The notes beneath the pieces are model-generated. The model was not told the origin of the DNA. It saw only the letters and a program-made list of their open reading frames with translations, and made no database searches. 64,000 bases of DNA from Methanobrevibacter sp. (GTDB lineage: Archaea; Methanobacteriota; Methanobacteria; Methanobacteriales; Methanobacteriaceae), in assembly GCF_017447225.1 (NCBI RefSeq), contig NZ_JAFSNZ010000015.1, forward strand, positions 1 to 64,000, written 5' to 3'. The first letter of the stretch is position 1, and every line of letters starts with the position of its first letter. This document shows, piece after piece, positions 17,076 through 25,810 of this stretch. Position numbers and translations under genes: made by a program.

Positions 17076-18607
17076 ACGTTGCCGAAAGACTTGTTGAAAT
17101 CCTTGAAGAAAACGGGATAACACATATTTTCGGAATTCCCGGCGAGCAGATAATGCCCATGTATAAGGCACTGGCAGATTCTGACATAACTCACGTACTT
17201 ACAAGGCACGAACAGGCCGCAGCCCATGCGGCAGATGCATTTACAAGAACATCCGATACAATTGGGGTGTGTATGGCAACTGCAGCGCCCGGAGCATTGA
17301 ATCTGGTCATGGCAACTGCAGCGGCATATAAGGACAACATCCCGATGCTTATCCTGACAGGCGACAATGATTTGGACAAAAGGGATAAGAACATGTTCCA
17401 GTCCCTGCCTTTAAGGGAAGTTTTCGCCAATGTCACATATGAAAATTACTCTCCTCTCAACGGTACTGAAGCAATATATGCCTTAAAGGCAGCATTATAT
17501 GGCCTTAAGAACAATCCTAAAGGACCGATTCACATCAACCTCTCAAGGGACGTGCTTTTAAGCGAGGATTTCCAGGACTTTGATTTGTGCTATCTGTGTG
17601 AAAGCGACATGTCCTCACTTGAATCAGCACAGGAATTAATCATGAAAGCTGAAAAGCCATTATTTGTTTTAGGTGCAGGTGCCATCCCACAGGCCGAAAA
17701 CATCAAGATGCTGGCTGAAATGTATCAGATTCCCGTAACGACCACTTACAATGCAAGGGGAATAATTGCGGAAGACGAACCGATTAATTTGGGGCTGGTC
17801 GGAATAAGAGGCACTCCAAGAGCCAGAAAAGCTATTGAAGAGTCTGACTGTATCATCGTACTGGGCTCAATTGCAAGCGAAAGAACATTTACCGAAATCG
17901 ATGAGGACAGATTTATTCACGTAAACATAAACAAAGACGTCCTTAAGGGCAAATACCAGATTCAGGGTGATGTTGAAGAGGTCATAATGACATTGGAGTT
18001 CAAAAAGGTTGACTGGATTGATGAACTCCTGGCAATTGACAATGAAATAACTGTCGAAGGCGTTGACGATGAGATGAAACCTCAGGCAGCCATAAAAAGG
18101 ATTCTTGAATGCTTCGATGACAATATAATCGTTGCAGATGCGGGATCACACACCACATGGACAACACTCTTCTATGATGCCAAAAAGCCAAATCATTTCC
18201 TGTTCCCGGCAGCAACAGCACCCATGGGATATAGTCTTCCCGCAGGAATCGGAGCATCAATTGCAACAGGCGAAAAAATCATTGTAATCAACGGCGACGG
18301 AGATTTCCAGATGAACCTCCAGGAGCTTGCAACGCTTAGGCAAAATAATCTTGACGTGATAGTCTTTATCCTCAACAATTCTGAATACGGAATCATCAGG
18401 CAATGGCAGGAGGATTTCTATGATATGGAGGCCTATCAGACTGACTTGGCAAATCCTGACTTTTTAAAACTCGCATCATCATACGGAATCGATGCGGTCA
18501 GGATAACGACACTCTTTGATTTGGAATACTTCCTTGAAAAGGATTTGAAAGGTCCTCTGGTCGTTGAAATCAAAGTAGATAAGGAAAATATTCCTCTTCC
18601 TGAGTGA
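17072..18607 (+). CDS. Acetolactate synthase-like ThDP-dependent enzyme
   Basis: A 511-residue member of the thiamine-diphosphate decarboxylase/synthase family. The N-terminal domain has the catalytic E47 in RHEQAAAHAADAF, a central cofactor-like domain follows, and the C-terminal domain has the ThDP/Mg motif GDG at 408-410 ending in NN. IlvB catalytic subunits are usually 550-600 residues; this one is shorter and has no IlvN regulatory gene beside it. It may therefore be a paralog with a different 2-oxoacid substrate rather than the biosynthetic enzyme. If it makes acetolactate, the exported decarboxylase at 15079 could consume it. It overlaps the upstream gene by 4 nt and is convergent with the gene at 18616. 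Confidence 0.75.
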   Translation: MNVAERLVEILEENGITHIFGIPGEQIMPMYKALADSDITHVLTRHEQAAAHAADAFTRTSDTIGVCMATAAPGALNLVMATAAAYKDNIPMLILTGDNDLDKRDKNMFQSLPLREVFANVTYENYSPLNGTEAIYALKAALYGLKNNPKGPIHINLSRDVLLSEDFQDFDLCYLCESDMSSLESAQELIMKAEKPLFVLGAGAIPQAENIKMLAEMYQIPVTTTYNARGIIAEDEPINLGLVGIRGTPRARKAIEESDCIIVLGSIASERTFTEIDEDRFIHVNINKDVLKGKYQIQGDVEEVIMTLEFKKVDWIDELLAIDNEITVEGVDDEMKPQAAIKRILECFDDNIIVADAGSHTTWTTLFYDAKKPNHFLFPAATAPMGYSLPAGIGASIATGEKIIVINGDGDFQMNLQELATLRQNNLDVIVFILNNSEYGIIRQWQEDFYDMEAYQTDLANPDFLKLASSYGIDAVRITTLFDLEYFLEKDLKGPLVVEIKVDKENIPLPE

Positions 18608-18615
18608 ATATTTTT

Positions 18616-18888
18616 CTATTTCATTATTTTTAAAACAAATTCTTCAACTGCTTTTTCGTTTATTTCCTCATCATTCAATGGACAGTAATGGTATTCGCCA
18701 CCCATTTTTAAAATAAAGCAGATTGGCTTTAAATCAACGGATGTTAACCTGTCAAACATTATTTTCTGGCTTTCGCAAAATGCAAAGTAAACTGTTTTGT
18801 CGGGACTTATTTCAACCGGCTTGAGGAGTATTTCATCAATTTCTTCTATTTCAAATATGTCATTTATCGCTTGTTTGAAGTTATCCAT
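18616..18888 (-). CDS. Conserved hypothetical protein, third gene of the GerW operon
   Basis: A 90-residue protein of unknown function. The start is ATG 18888, 6 nt after GAGGTG; a GTG at 18897 would add three residues. It has no membrane segment or signal peptide. The acidic N-terminus (INDIFEIEEIDEILL) and a central stretch with two cysteines are the only visible marks. It overlaps the DUF2953 gene by 8 nt and is the last gene of a three-gene leftward operon, so it probably works with that membrane protein. Confidence 0.65.
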   Translation of the reverse strand: MDNFKQAINDIFEIEEIDEILLKPVEISPDKTVYFAFCESQKIMFDRLTSVDLKPICFILKMGGEYHYCPLNDEEINEKAVEEFVLKIMK

Positions 18889-19456
18889 CCAAAACACCTC
18901 TGATTAATGCTCTGATGTGTCTTTTTGAGAGAAGTTTCGCTGTCGGCATTACAAGTTTCAAAATGCTGATGTCAATGTTTAAATGTCCCTTGAGGTTTAA
19001 AACTTCTCCTTTAAATGAAGGTTCGGCGCTCAAACGGGTATTCGGCAAAATTCCCATGACTATTGAAAATATGGCCCAGATGTAGCCGATATACTCTCCG
19101 GTTTTGGCGAAATTTGAAAAGCCGATAACAAGATGATTTTCCAGTATGTTGACGCTTACAGCATCCAGAACCTCATGCAGGTACTTTTTCAAATCACCAA
19201 GACATGGTCTGGCCAGTTCACGAAGTTTTTTGAAGTCCCATTCTTCGTCTTCTTCTTCATCAGAATCGTCATCATCATCGTCTGATTTCAAATCATAGGT
19301 ATAGATGGTTAATCTTTTAAAAATAAGTATCTTTACACATCCGTCGTATTCATTATCTATCTTAAGCCATTTAACCTGCAGTCTAATGCCAAAAAGTAGA
19401 ATAATAAAAATAAGTATGATGATTAATAGGATAATCATCAATAGGATGTTTAACAT
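18881..19456 (-). CDS. DUF2953 membrane-anchored protein (YtfI-like)
   Basis: A 191-residue protein with one N-terminal transmembrane helix (residues about 2-24) followed by LQVKWLKID and a run of acidic residues (DDDDDDSDEEEDEEWDF, about 62-78), then a basic/aliphatic C-terminal domain. The first strand pattern and length fit DUF2953, whose Bacillus member YtfI is encoded beside the GerW protein YtfJ. The same neighbour is present here, 12 nt upstream. The function in an archaeon that does not sporulate is unknown; an envelope role is plausible. It overlaps the next gene. Confidence 0.7.
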   Translation of the reverse strand: MLNILLMIILLIIILIFIILLFGIRLQVKWLKIDNEYDGCVKILIFKRLTIYTYDLKSDDDDDDSDEEEDEEWDFKKLRELARPCLGDLKKYLHEVLDAVSVNILENHLVIGFSNFAKTGEYIGYIWAIFSIVMGILPNTRLSAEPSFKGEVLNLKGHLNIDISILKLVMPTAKLLSKRHIRALIRGVLDG

Positions 19457-19468
19457 AAAATATAAGTC

Positions 19469-19891
19469 CTATTCTTCTGTTTCTTCATCGTATGTTGTAA
19501 ATTCAGGTTCAATAAATTCCTCTTCATTCACGTATTCGTCACTGTTCATTGAATCCATGTAGCCTTTAACCAGGTCTGTAATTATCAGTCCTAAGTCGGA
19601 TAAGGCTTTGTTGGTTTCTGTTCCTTTACTTAGGTCAAGTACGCGAACACCTTCAGCGTCATTTCCTTTTTTAGGAATCATTACCATTGAAATAGGTTCC
19701 ACACCTGCTGCTGCACCTGCAACATCATTTCCTTCATTTCCTAAAAGGCTTTCTCCGGCACCAAAGCCCACTCCCATTCTCATGACGGGAATGAGGATTT
19801 TATCTTCGGTTTCAATTGGTGAACCGATTACATTATCAACATTGATAAGTCTGCGTAATTCTTCAACAGTTGTTTTTATATTTTCAGCCAT
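19469..19891 (-). CDS. GerW/YtfJ-family protein
   Basis: A 140-residue protein matching the GerW (YtfJ) family: GSPIETEDKILIPVMRMGVG, a glycine-rich segment (GFGAGE, GAAAGVEP) and ISMVMIP. In Bacillus the homolog affects spore germination, but the family is widespread in non-sporulating archaea. There is no signal peptide, and the C-terminus is strongly acidic. I start at ATG 19891; GTG at 19900 is an alternative. It is first in a three-gene operon with DUF2953 and a small hypothetical gene. Function unknown. Confidence 0.8.
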   Translation of the reverse strand: MAENIKTTVEELRRLINVDNVIGSPIETEDKILIPVMRMGVGFGAGESLLGNEGNDVAGAAAGVEPISMVMIPKKGNDAEGVRVLDLSKGTETNKALSDLGLIITDLVKGYMDSMNSDEYVNEEEFIEPEFTTYDEETEE

Positions 19892-20082
19892 TATATTCAC
19901 ATCCTACAAATTAATATTAAGTTTGGATGTTGTGTTTTAAATATTTTGTTAAAAAATGAATTCATATATAAAGGGTTAATATTTTCACACAGTCGCACTT
20001 CAAATACATTAAAATATTTCATGAAACAAACTATGATGTAGGTAATATAGCTATATTTAACCAATTTTGAGAAGGTGATAAA

Positions 20083-20409
20083 ATGTATGAAGTAGCTAGT
20101 CTTGAAGAGATTATTGCTTGTCATGGTTTTGATCCTTATGTAGCTATTGAAAAGCATATCAATGAGGATATTATTCCAAAATTTGATTGTTTGGTTAGCT
20201 GTCACCGATCAAATCATGATGAGGAAGGAAACCCTGCAATAGAATTTTATGTCAGATATAATCGTAAATTGGATTTGGAAACAGAAGATAAACTTTTCTA
20301 TAAGATAACGGACGATTTATATGATTTTTGTGAAAAATCTAATTTCTCAGATGATGTCATGGCTTCCCTAGATTTGTTTGTAAATATTAGTGGTGAGTAC
20401 TATGTTTGA
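20083..20409 (+). CDS. Hypothetical partner of a HEPN protein
   Basis: A 108-residue acidic soluble protein starting at ATG 20083 after GAAGGTGA. I do not recognise the family. It has no nucleotidyltransferase GS...DxD signature. Its stop overlaps the start of the HEPN gene by 8 nt, a spacing typical of toxin-antitoxin pairs, and the upstream DNA carries AGTCGCACTTCAAAT about 90 nt before the start, similar to the CTAGTCGCAGTTTGAAAAT segment before two other TA-type genes. A role as antitoxin is therefore plausible but unproven. Confidence 0.6.
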   Translation: MYEVASLEEIIACHGFDPYVAIEKHINEDIIPKFDCLVSCHRSNHDEEGNPAIEFYVRYNRKLDLETEDKLFYKITDDLYDFCEKSNFSDDVMASLDLFVNISGEYYV

Positions 20410-20842
20410 TTCTTTTGAGGAGTTTCATCCATTGGATTTTCTACATTTGGCAGAAGAATTGTCTTCAATGGAAAACAAATTCAACTCATCAGAATCTGCT
20501 GTAAAAAGGAATATCTATGGTCGAATATATTATGCAGTATTCCTTTGTGTTAGAGAATTCTTAATAAATAATACCAATTATGTTTCATGGAAGCATGGTG
20601 AGCATTCACGAATGCCCCGATATATTAAAAATAATGGTCCATTTACAATTTCATTAAACCGTAAGATATCCAGAGATTTGAAAGCATTGAAAAAATTAAG
20701 GCATCAATCAGATTATTATCTCAAAAAACCTAATAAATATTCGAAAGAGTATCAAAATTGGGTTTTCGAGGATATTGAATATGCTTTTTCCATTGCCAAC
20801 AATATTATTAAAGCTTTCAATAATCTTGGAAAAGTAAGTTAA
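20402..20842 (+). CDS. HEPN-domain-like protein
   Basis: A 146-residue helical protein. The start is ATG 20402, 4-5 nt after GGTGAG located inside the upstream gene. RIYYAVFLCVREFL resembles the first HEPN helices and LKKLRHQSDYYLKK the C-terminal LR..ADY segment common in HEPN proteins. The classical Rx4-6H RNase motif is not clearly present, so nuclease activity is uncertain. With the overlapping gene upstream it forms a two-gene cassette, probably a toxin-antitoxin or nucleotide-signalling pair. Confidence 0.65.
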   Translation: MFDSFEEFHPLDFLHLAEELSSMENKFNSSESAVKRNIYGRIYYAVFLCVREFLINNTNYVSWKHGEHSRMPRYIKNNGPFTISLNRKISRDLKALKKLRHQSDYYLKKPNKYSKEYQNWVFEDIEYAFSIANNIIKAFNNLGKVS

Positions 20843-20863
20843 GGGGAATTAATAATTCCTCTT
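20841..20863. terminator. Hairpin between convergent HEPN and aminotransferase genes
   Basis: AAGGGGAATT (20841-20850) pairs with AATTCCTCTT (20854-20863) around a 3-nt loop, with one G-T pair. It begins at the HEPN stop codon. On the minus strand a T-rich stretch at 20880-20864 precedes it, so it can serve as a shared terminator. Confidence 0.6.
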
Positions 20864-20890
20864 ATAAATAAAAAAAAGAAAGGGTTAGAA

Positions 20891-22033
20891 TCATAAGTAT
20901 GATTCTGTAATTGATGCAACACCTGCACCAGCGTCTTCAATTGCACCTAAACCTTTTAAGGTCATTCCAATAGCTGCAAAGGTTTGTACTAATTCTTTGT
21001 AGGAAATGCATCCCATGTGGCCTATTCTGAAGACATTTCCTTTTAAATGGTCCTGTCCTCCAGCTAATTCTACACCATATTTGTCACGGGTGGTTCCTCT
21101 GAATTCAGCATCGGTAACGCCTTCAGGCATTTTGACTGCAGTTACGGTTGCAGATGATACTGCTTCGTCTGCGAATAATTCTAAGCCTAATGCTTTTACA
21201 GCTGCGACACTTGCTTTTGCTGCTTTGTGGTGACGTGCAACCCTGTTTTCCAGTCCTTCTTCCATAACTATTTTTAAAGCTTCGTTCATTGCATAGGTTA
21301 ATGAAACTGATGGAGTGTAAGGAGTTTCAGGTGGGGTTTTGTCTCCGCTTTTTCTTGCAGCTTTCAAGTCTAAGTAGAAAGTGTTGGTTTCAACATTGTC
21401 AACTGCTTTCCATGCGTCGTCGCTTAATGTGATTGCTGCCATTCCAGGAGGTGCAGCTAAACATTTTTGTGATCCGGTTACACAAACGTCGATTCCGAAT
21501 TTTTCAACGTCAACGTAGTCTCCACCAAGGGAGGATACGGTATCTACAATGTATAATGCATCGTAGTTTTTCATGACTTTACCGATTTCTTCGATAGGGG
21601 CTGCCACACCGGTGGAAGTCTCATTGTGTACAACGGTAATTGCTTTGATGTCTTCGTTTTCATCAAGAGCTTCTGCAATTTGTTTTGGTGTTACTGCGGT
21701 TCCCCATTCGACAGCAAGTTCCTGGGTTTCGATTCCATGGGTATTTGCTATTTTCATGAAACGTTCACCGAATTTTCCACCAACAACATTCAACATTTTT
21801 TCACCAGGTGCTACGGTATTTGCAACAGCGGTTTCCATTGCGGCAGTACCTGATCCTGTTAATAAATAAGATTTATTTGGGGTTTGGAAAACTTTACTCA
21901 TTAATTCTGTAGTTTCAGTCAAGATTTCTCCATATTTTGCTCCTCTGTGATTTACAACAGCTTTTGACATAGCAGCTAAAACTCTAGGGTCTACTGTTGT
22001 CGGACCTGGAAGCATTAATAAAATATCATCCAT
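20891..22033 (-). CDS. Class V aminotransferase (serine/alanine-glyoxylate type)
   Basis: A 380-residue PLP enzyme. LLMLPGPTTVDPRVL at the N-terminus, GSGTAAMETA, D164 in YIVDTVSS and the PLP lysine K190 in TGSQKCLAAPPG identify the class V family. Length is normal. In methanogens a member of this family (Methanocaldococcus MJ0959) has been reported as a broad aspartate/phosphoserine aminotransferase, so a role in serine synthesis is plausible; alanine-glyoxylate activity is the other usual annotation. GAGG lies just before the ATG. Transcribed alone, divergent from the membrane protein at 22199. Confidence 0.85.
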   Translation of the reverse strand: MDDILLMLPGPTTVDPRVLAAMSKAVVNHRGAKYGEILTETTELMSKVFQTPNKSYLLTGSGTAAMETAVANTVAPGEKMLNVVGGKFGERFMKIANTHGIETQELAVEWGTAVTPKQIAEALDENEDIKAITVVHNETSTGVAAPIEEIGKVMKNYDALYIVDTVSSLGGDYVDVEKFGIDVCVTGSQKCLAAPPGMAAITLSDDAWKAVDNVETNTFYLDLKAARKSGDKTPPETPYTPSVSLTYAMNEALKIVMEEGLENRVARHHKAAKASVAAVKALGLELFADEAVSSATVTAVKMPEGVTDAEFRGTTRDKYGVELAGGQDHLKGNVFRIGHMGCISYKELVQTFAAIGMTLKGLGAIEDAGAGVASITESYL

Positions 22034-22198
22034 TGATTTTCCTCCATTAAATAAAAAAGATTTAGCATTTCTAAACCTAATTAAATGTTTGATTTTTATA
22101 CTTTTTAAATATTATAGTCGGCAATTTTGCTTCCGTTTTTAATGTACATTTTTGTGCTAATATCTCTTTATATAGTTGAAAAATTCAAATAAATAAGT

Positions 22199-22867
22199 AT
22201 GGAGTTCAGCGGTGAGGAATTAACATTAAAACGCATTTTTAACTACGTTTTTGGTTTATTTTTAATCACTTTAGGTGTTGCATTTTCCATAAAGTCCGAT
22301 TTGGGTTCAGCTCCTGTAAGCTCAATACCCTATGCGATGAGCCTTATCTGGGCAATAGAAATCGGTGTTGCAACATTCATATTTCATGCCTTCCTGGTTT
22401 TAATAGAACTGATACTTTTAAGAAGGGACTTCAAGCCAAAGCACTTCCTTCAGGTTTTTGTTGGGGTTTTATTTGGGGCATTTACAAGCTTTTCCGTTTC
22501 TCTGATGAATTTCATACCTCCCGCAGGCAATTTCCTGATTGCGCTAGCAATGTCAGTATTGTCAATATTTTTCATAGCGTTAGGATTATTTTTCTATGTT
22601 CCGACAAATATCATTCCATTGTCTGTTGAGGGAGTCACTCAGGCAATAGCTATCGTTTCCAAAAGGCCGTTTTCAAGAATAAAGGTTTATCTTGACATCA
22701 CTATTGTAAGCTCCGCATTAATTTTGAGCTATGTGTTTTTGGGAAACCTGGGAAGCGTGGGCATAGGAACCGTTTTGGGAGCATTATTCGTGGGAACGAC
22801 AGTCAAGTATATTCATAAAATCAACGAAAGAATTACCGGAAATAATGTCGACATGAAAAAAATGTAG
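22199..22867 (+). CDS. YczE/YyaS-family membrane protein, copy 1
   Basis: A 222-residue polytopic protein with about five to six transmembrane segments. The opening (RIFNYVFGLFLITLGVAFSI, then KSDLGSAPVSSIPYAMS) is typical of YczE/YitT-like integral membrane proteins of unknown substrate. No ribosome-binding site is seen; TTTATATA at 22167-22174 lies about 30 nt before the ATG, so the mRNA is probably leaderless. The next gene is a paralog, 32 nt away with its own TATA box. Confidence 0.75.
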   Translation: MEFSGEELTLKRIFNYVFGLFLITLGVAFSIKSDLGSAPVSSIPYAMSLIWAIEIGVATFIFHAFLVLIELILLRRDFKPKHFLQVFVGVLFGAFTSFSVSLMNFIPPAGNFLIALAMSVLSIFFIALGLFFYVPTNIIPLSVEGVTQAIAIVSKRPFSRIKVYLDITIVSSALILSYVFLGNLGSVGIGTVLGALFVGTTVKYIHKINERITGNNVDMKKM

Positions 22868-22899
22868 ATTTAAATATATTAATCTATATAAAATTATTG

Positions 22900-23547
22900 A
22901 TGATTAAAAGAATTTGCCTTTTTGTTTTCGGACTGTTCATAATGTCTCTGGGGGTTGCCTTTTCCATTAAGTCAACTTTCGGAACGACTCCAATAAGCTC
23001 AATTTCATATTCCCTTGCTTTATGCGCAGGCATTGACATAGGAATTGCAACAGTAATATTCAATGCGGCTCTGGTATTCATTCAGATGATTGTTCTAAGG
23101 TCCAGTTTCAGGCCTAAAAGGCTTTTACAGTTCATTAACTGCTTTCTCTTTGGATATTTTACGGACGTTGCACTCTTTATTGTCTATTCATTGAACATTC
23201 CGGATAATCTGATTGTTAATGTTGTCCTGATATTTGTCAGCATATTTCTGATAGCTCTGGGCATCTTCATATACATGCCGGCCGATATTGCGCCGTTGCC
23301 TGGAGAGGGATGTGTTGAATCAGTGGCTTTGGTTACCGATTGGAGGTTTTCATCAATCAAGATTGCATTTGACACCACAATGGTCGCCATAGCTTTGCTG
23401 ATGTGTGTTTTCTTCTATACTAATCCATTTGCAAGCGTAAATATAGGAACGGTCATTTCTGCATTCCTTGTGGGTTTCACATTAAGGCAAATTGCAAAAT
23501 TATATAATTATATAACTGGCAAAGATATTAATATCGTAAATAACTGA
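22900..23547 (+). CDS. YczE/YyaS-family membrane protein, copy 2
   Basis: A 215-residue polytopic membrane protein paralogous to its neighbour (FGLFIMSLGVAFSIKSTFG against FGLFLITLGVAFSIKSDLG). The duplication is old: the two share motifs but have drifted throughout. The start is ATG 22900; TAAATATATTA at 22871-22881 lies about 25 nt before it and no ribosome-binding site is visible, so this too looks leaderless. It is followed 9 nt later by mptE and may be cotranscribed with it. Substrate unknown. Confidence 0.75.
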   Translation: MIKRICLFVFGLFIMSLGVAFSIKSTFGTTPISSISYSLALCAGIDIGIATVIFNAALVFIQMIVLRSSFRPKRLLQFINCFLFGYFTDVALFIVYSLNIPDNLIVNVVLIFVSIFLIALGIFIYMPADIAPLPGEGCVESVALVTDWRFSSIKIAFDTTMVAIALLMCVFFYTNPFASVNIGTVISAFLVGFTLRQIAKLYNYITGKDINIVNN

Positions 23548-23556
23548 GGTAAGAAC

Positions 23557-24276
23557 ATGGAATTTGGTGAGTGGAGTATATATTATAAGGAAATTCTTGA
23601 TGACTTTGGATTTTCCCGTGAAGATGATGAAAAATGTGCCCAAGTATTTGATGAGATTTTATCACAGGAGGGCTGTTTAACACTCGAAGATTTAAGTAAA
23701 ATTGTAGGTTTTTCAGACAAGTTCATTCTTTTCGGTGCAGGCCCATCACTTAAACAGCACATCCAGCAGCTGAAGGAAAGCCATGACCTTAAAGAGTACG
23801 TTCTGGTGGCTGCTGACGGTGCTACAACCGCATTAATCGAAGAAAGAATCGCTCCGGACATTGTCGTAACTGATCTCGACGGAAACCTTGACGATATCCT
23901 CATTGCAGATTTGAGGGGAGCAAACATAGTCGTTCATGCCCACGGGGACAATATGGACAAAATCGTTAAGATACCTTCATTTTTCACAAATGTTCTTGGA
24001 ACAACCCAGGCACAGCCGGTAGGCAACCTCTATAATTTCGGAGGTTTTACCGACGGCGACAGGGCGCTGTTTTTAACAGTGGCTTTGGGAGCATCTGAAG
24101 TCACCCTTGCCGGAATGGATTTCGGAGATATCGTAACCAAATATTCAAGGCCGAACATGCCGGATATTGTCGGACCTGCAGATGAAATCAAGCGCAAAAA
24201 ATTGCAGTACGCCGAAAAGCTTACAAACTGGGTAATTGAAAACGAGAATGTCAGAATAATCAACCTGAAAGAATAG
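23557..24276 (+). CDS. mptE: 6-hydroxymethyl-7,8-dihydropterin pyrophosphokinase
   Basis: A 239-residue cytosolic enzyme of the DUF115/MptE family. Visible motifs are ILFGAGPSL at about 58-66, ADGATTALIEE, DIVVTDLDGNLDD and GGFTDGDRA. It transfers pyrophosphate from ATP to 6-hydroxymethyl-7,8-dihydropterin, the archaeal route to tetrahydromethanopterin, the C1 carrier of methanogenesis. The start is supported by GAGGT 7 nt upstream. It follows the second YczE-like gene closely and precedes cdc6. Confidence 0.9.
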   Translation: MEFGEWSIYYKEILDDFGFSREDDEKCAQVFDEILSQEGCLTLEDLSKIVGFSDKFILFGAGPSLKQHIQQLKESHDLKEYVLVAADGATTALIEERIAPDIVVTDLDGNLDDILIADLRGANIVVHAHGDNMDKIVKIPSFFTNVLGTTQAQPVGNLYNFGGFTDGDRALFLTVALGASEVTLAGMDFGDIVTKYSRPNMPDIVGPADEIKRKKLQYAEKLTNWVIENENVRIINLKE

Positions 24277-24308
24277 TTTTTTTAATAGTTAAATACAAAT
24301 TAGATACT

Positions 24309-25418
24309 ATGGGAATTGAAGATATTTTAATGCATGATGAAAGTCTTTTTCAAAACATAAATGCTTTTGATCCTGATTACCTGCCTCCTAACTATAACTA
24401 CAGGGACAGGCAGATGGAAGCTATGGCAATGGCAATAAGGCCTGCAATGCGTGGAGGCCAGCCTTCAAATGCAGTGGTGCTAGGTTCACCTGCAACAGGT
24501 AAAACTACTGCCATAAAAAAGGTATATGAGCTTGTTGAAAAGAATACTGAAAAGGTAGTCTGCGTTTATGTCAACTGCCAGCTGCACACCACACGTTTCG
24601 GAATAATATCCCAGGTGCACAAAAAGATTTTCGGATTCCTGCCTCCTGAAACGGGTGTTCCATTTGCAAGAATATATGAAAAGATTATGCTGGAACTTCA
24701 AAGAAATGGCCAGTCATTAATCATAGCATTTGACGATGTCAATTACCTGTTCCAGAGCAACAATGCCAATAAATTATTCTATGATATATTAAGGGCATAT
24801 GAGGAATATCCTGGAGTAAAAACAGCTATTTTTGCAATATTGTCTGATCTGGAATTCAAATATGCTTTCGACAAGAACGTAAATACTGTCTTCATCCCAC
24901 AGGAAATAACATTTCCACCTTATTCTTACTCAGAAATCGAAGATATCTTAAGAGACAGGGTCAATGCAGGATTCTATCCTAACGTACTTGGTGATGACGT
25001 TTTGGAAGAGGTTGCATCATACACCTATGAAAACGGTGATTTGAGAACCGGAATCAACCTTTTGAGAACATGTGGAAACATCGCAGAAGCCGATGCATCC
25101 CGTGAAATAACAGTGGAACATTTCAACAAGGCAACTGACTCCATGGTTTCAGTAAACACCGCACAGATAATAGATTCACTCACTGATATTGAAAGAAGCC
25201 TGATTCAGCTGATTATTGACAGCGAAGAAAATATTCTTGCAGGCACGTTGGGTGAAGCATTCCGTGAAAAAGAAAAAGTAAGTTATTCCTCATTCAAAAG
25301 GACTTTAGACAAATTGGAATTCATGAGGTTAATTGATACAAGATATACAGGATCAGGTTCACGAGGAAACTCACGTGAAGTTGTCCTTCGCTTTAACCCT
25401 GATGATTTTGACATCTGA
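24309..25418 (+). CDS. cdc6: Orc1/Cdc6 replication initiator
   Basis: A 369-residue AAA+ initiator and helicase loader. Walker A GSPATGKT spans residues 59-66 and Walker B IIAFDDVN carries D143 and D144. The sensor and lid region follows, and a winged helix occupies the last 90 residues or so (SSFKRTLDKLEFMRLIDTRY). Length is normal. It binds origin repeats in archaea. No cluster of origin-recognition boxes is visible next to it, so it may be the paralog not linked to the origin. A TATA-like stretch lies 20-28 nt before the ATG without a ribosome-binding site, suggesting a leaderless message. Confidence 0.92.
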   Translation: MGIEDILMHDESLFQNINAFDPDYLPPNYNYRDRQMEAMAMAIRPAMRGGQPSNAVVLGSPATGKTTAIKKVYELVEKNTEKVVCVYVNCQLHTTRFGIISQVHKKIFGFLPPETGVPFARIYEKIMLELQRNGQSLIIAFDDVNYLFQSNNANKLFYDILRAYEEYPGVKTAIFAILSDLEFKYAFDKNVNTVFIPQEITFPPYSYSEIEDILRDRVNAGFYPNVLGDDVLEEVASYTYENGDLRTGINLLRTCGNIAEADASREITVEHFNKATDSMVSVNTAQIIDSLTDIERSLIQLIIDSEENILAGTLGEAFREKEKVSYSSFKRTLDKLEFMRLIDTRYTGSGSRGNSREVVLRFNPDDFDI

Positions 25419-25538
25419 ACCTGCATATCTTTGACGGAAGTTAGTTTTGTATTCAAAATTAGATTAATTGCAATGATAACGCCTTTTGCATTGATAGCTT
25501 TAAGGGTTTGGTATTAATCTAATTATACTTATGTCCCA

Positions 25539-25718
25539 TTAAATCATATATGGGTTTTGTGCTGTCGCAACGGAGAGCACAGATAAAAGTAACACTAAAA
25601 ATACAGCGAGCGTTACCATGCAAACTTGAATATCAATATTAGAATATGCAATTTCGTCTATAATTGAAGTTTTTTTTCTTAAATCTGCTCTTTTTGTAGT
25701 ATTTGCATTTTTAAACAT
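25539..25718 (-). CDS. Small single-span membrane protein, 59 aa
   Basis: A short reading frame in an otherwise empty 390-nt gap. The start ATG is at 25718 and TAA at 25541-25539. A basic, polar N-terminus (residues 1-20, KRADLRKK) is followed by a hydrophobic span (about 33-52, VTLAVFLVLLLSVLSVA) and a short tail, so it should insert with the N-terminus inside. A TATA-like CTTATATATGG lies on the minus strand about 40-50 nt upstream, divergent from the archease gene. Codon use and start context look genuine. Family unknown. Confidence 0.6.
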   Translation of the reverse strand: MFKNANTTKRADLRKKTSIIDEIAYSNIDIQVCMVTLAVFLVLLLSVLSVATAQNPYMI

Positions 25719-25810
25719 AATATCACATCACTATATTTAAGTTGTTTGGTATCCATATATAAGCAAAGAGCTAGAGAGCATTTGAACAGTATTATTTTGA
25801 AGGTAAAATC

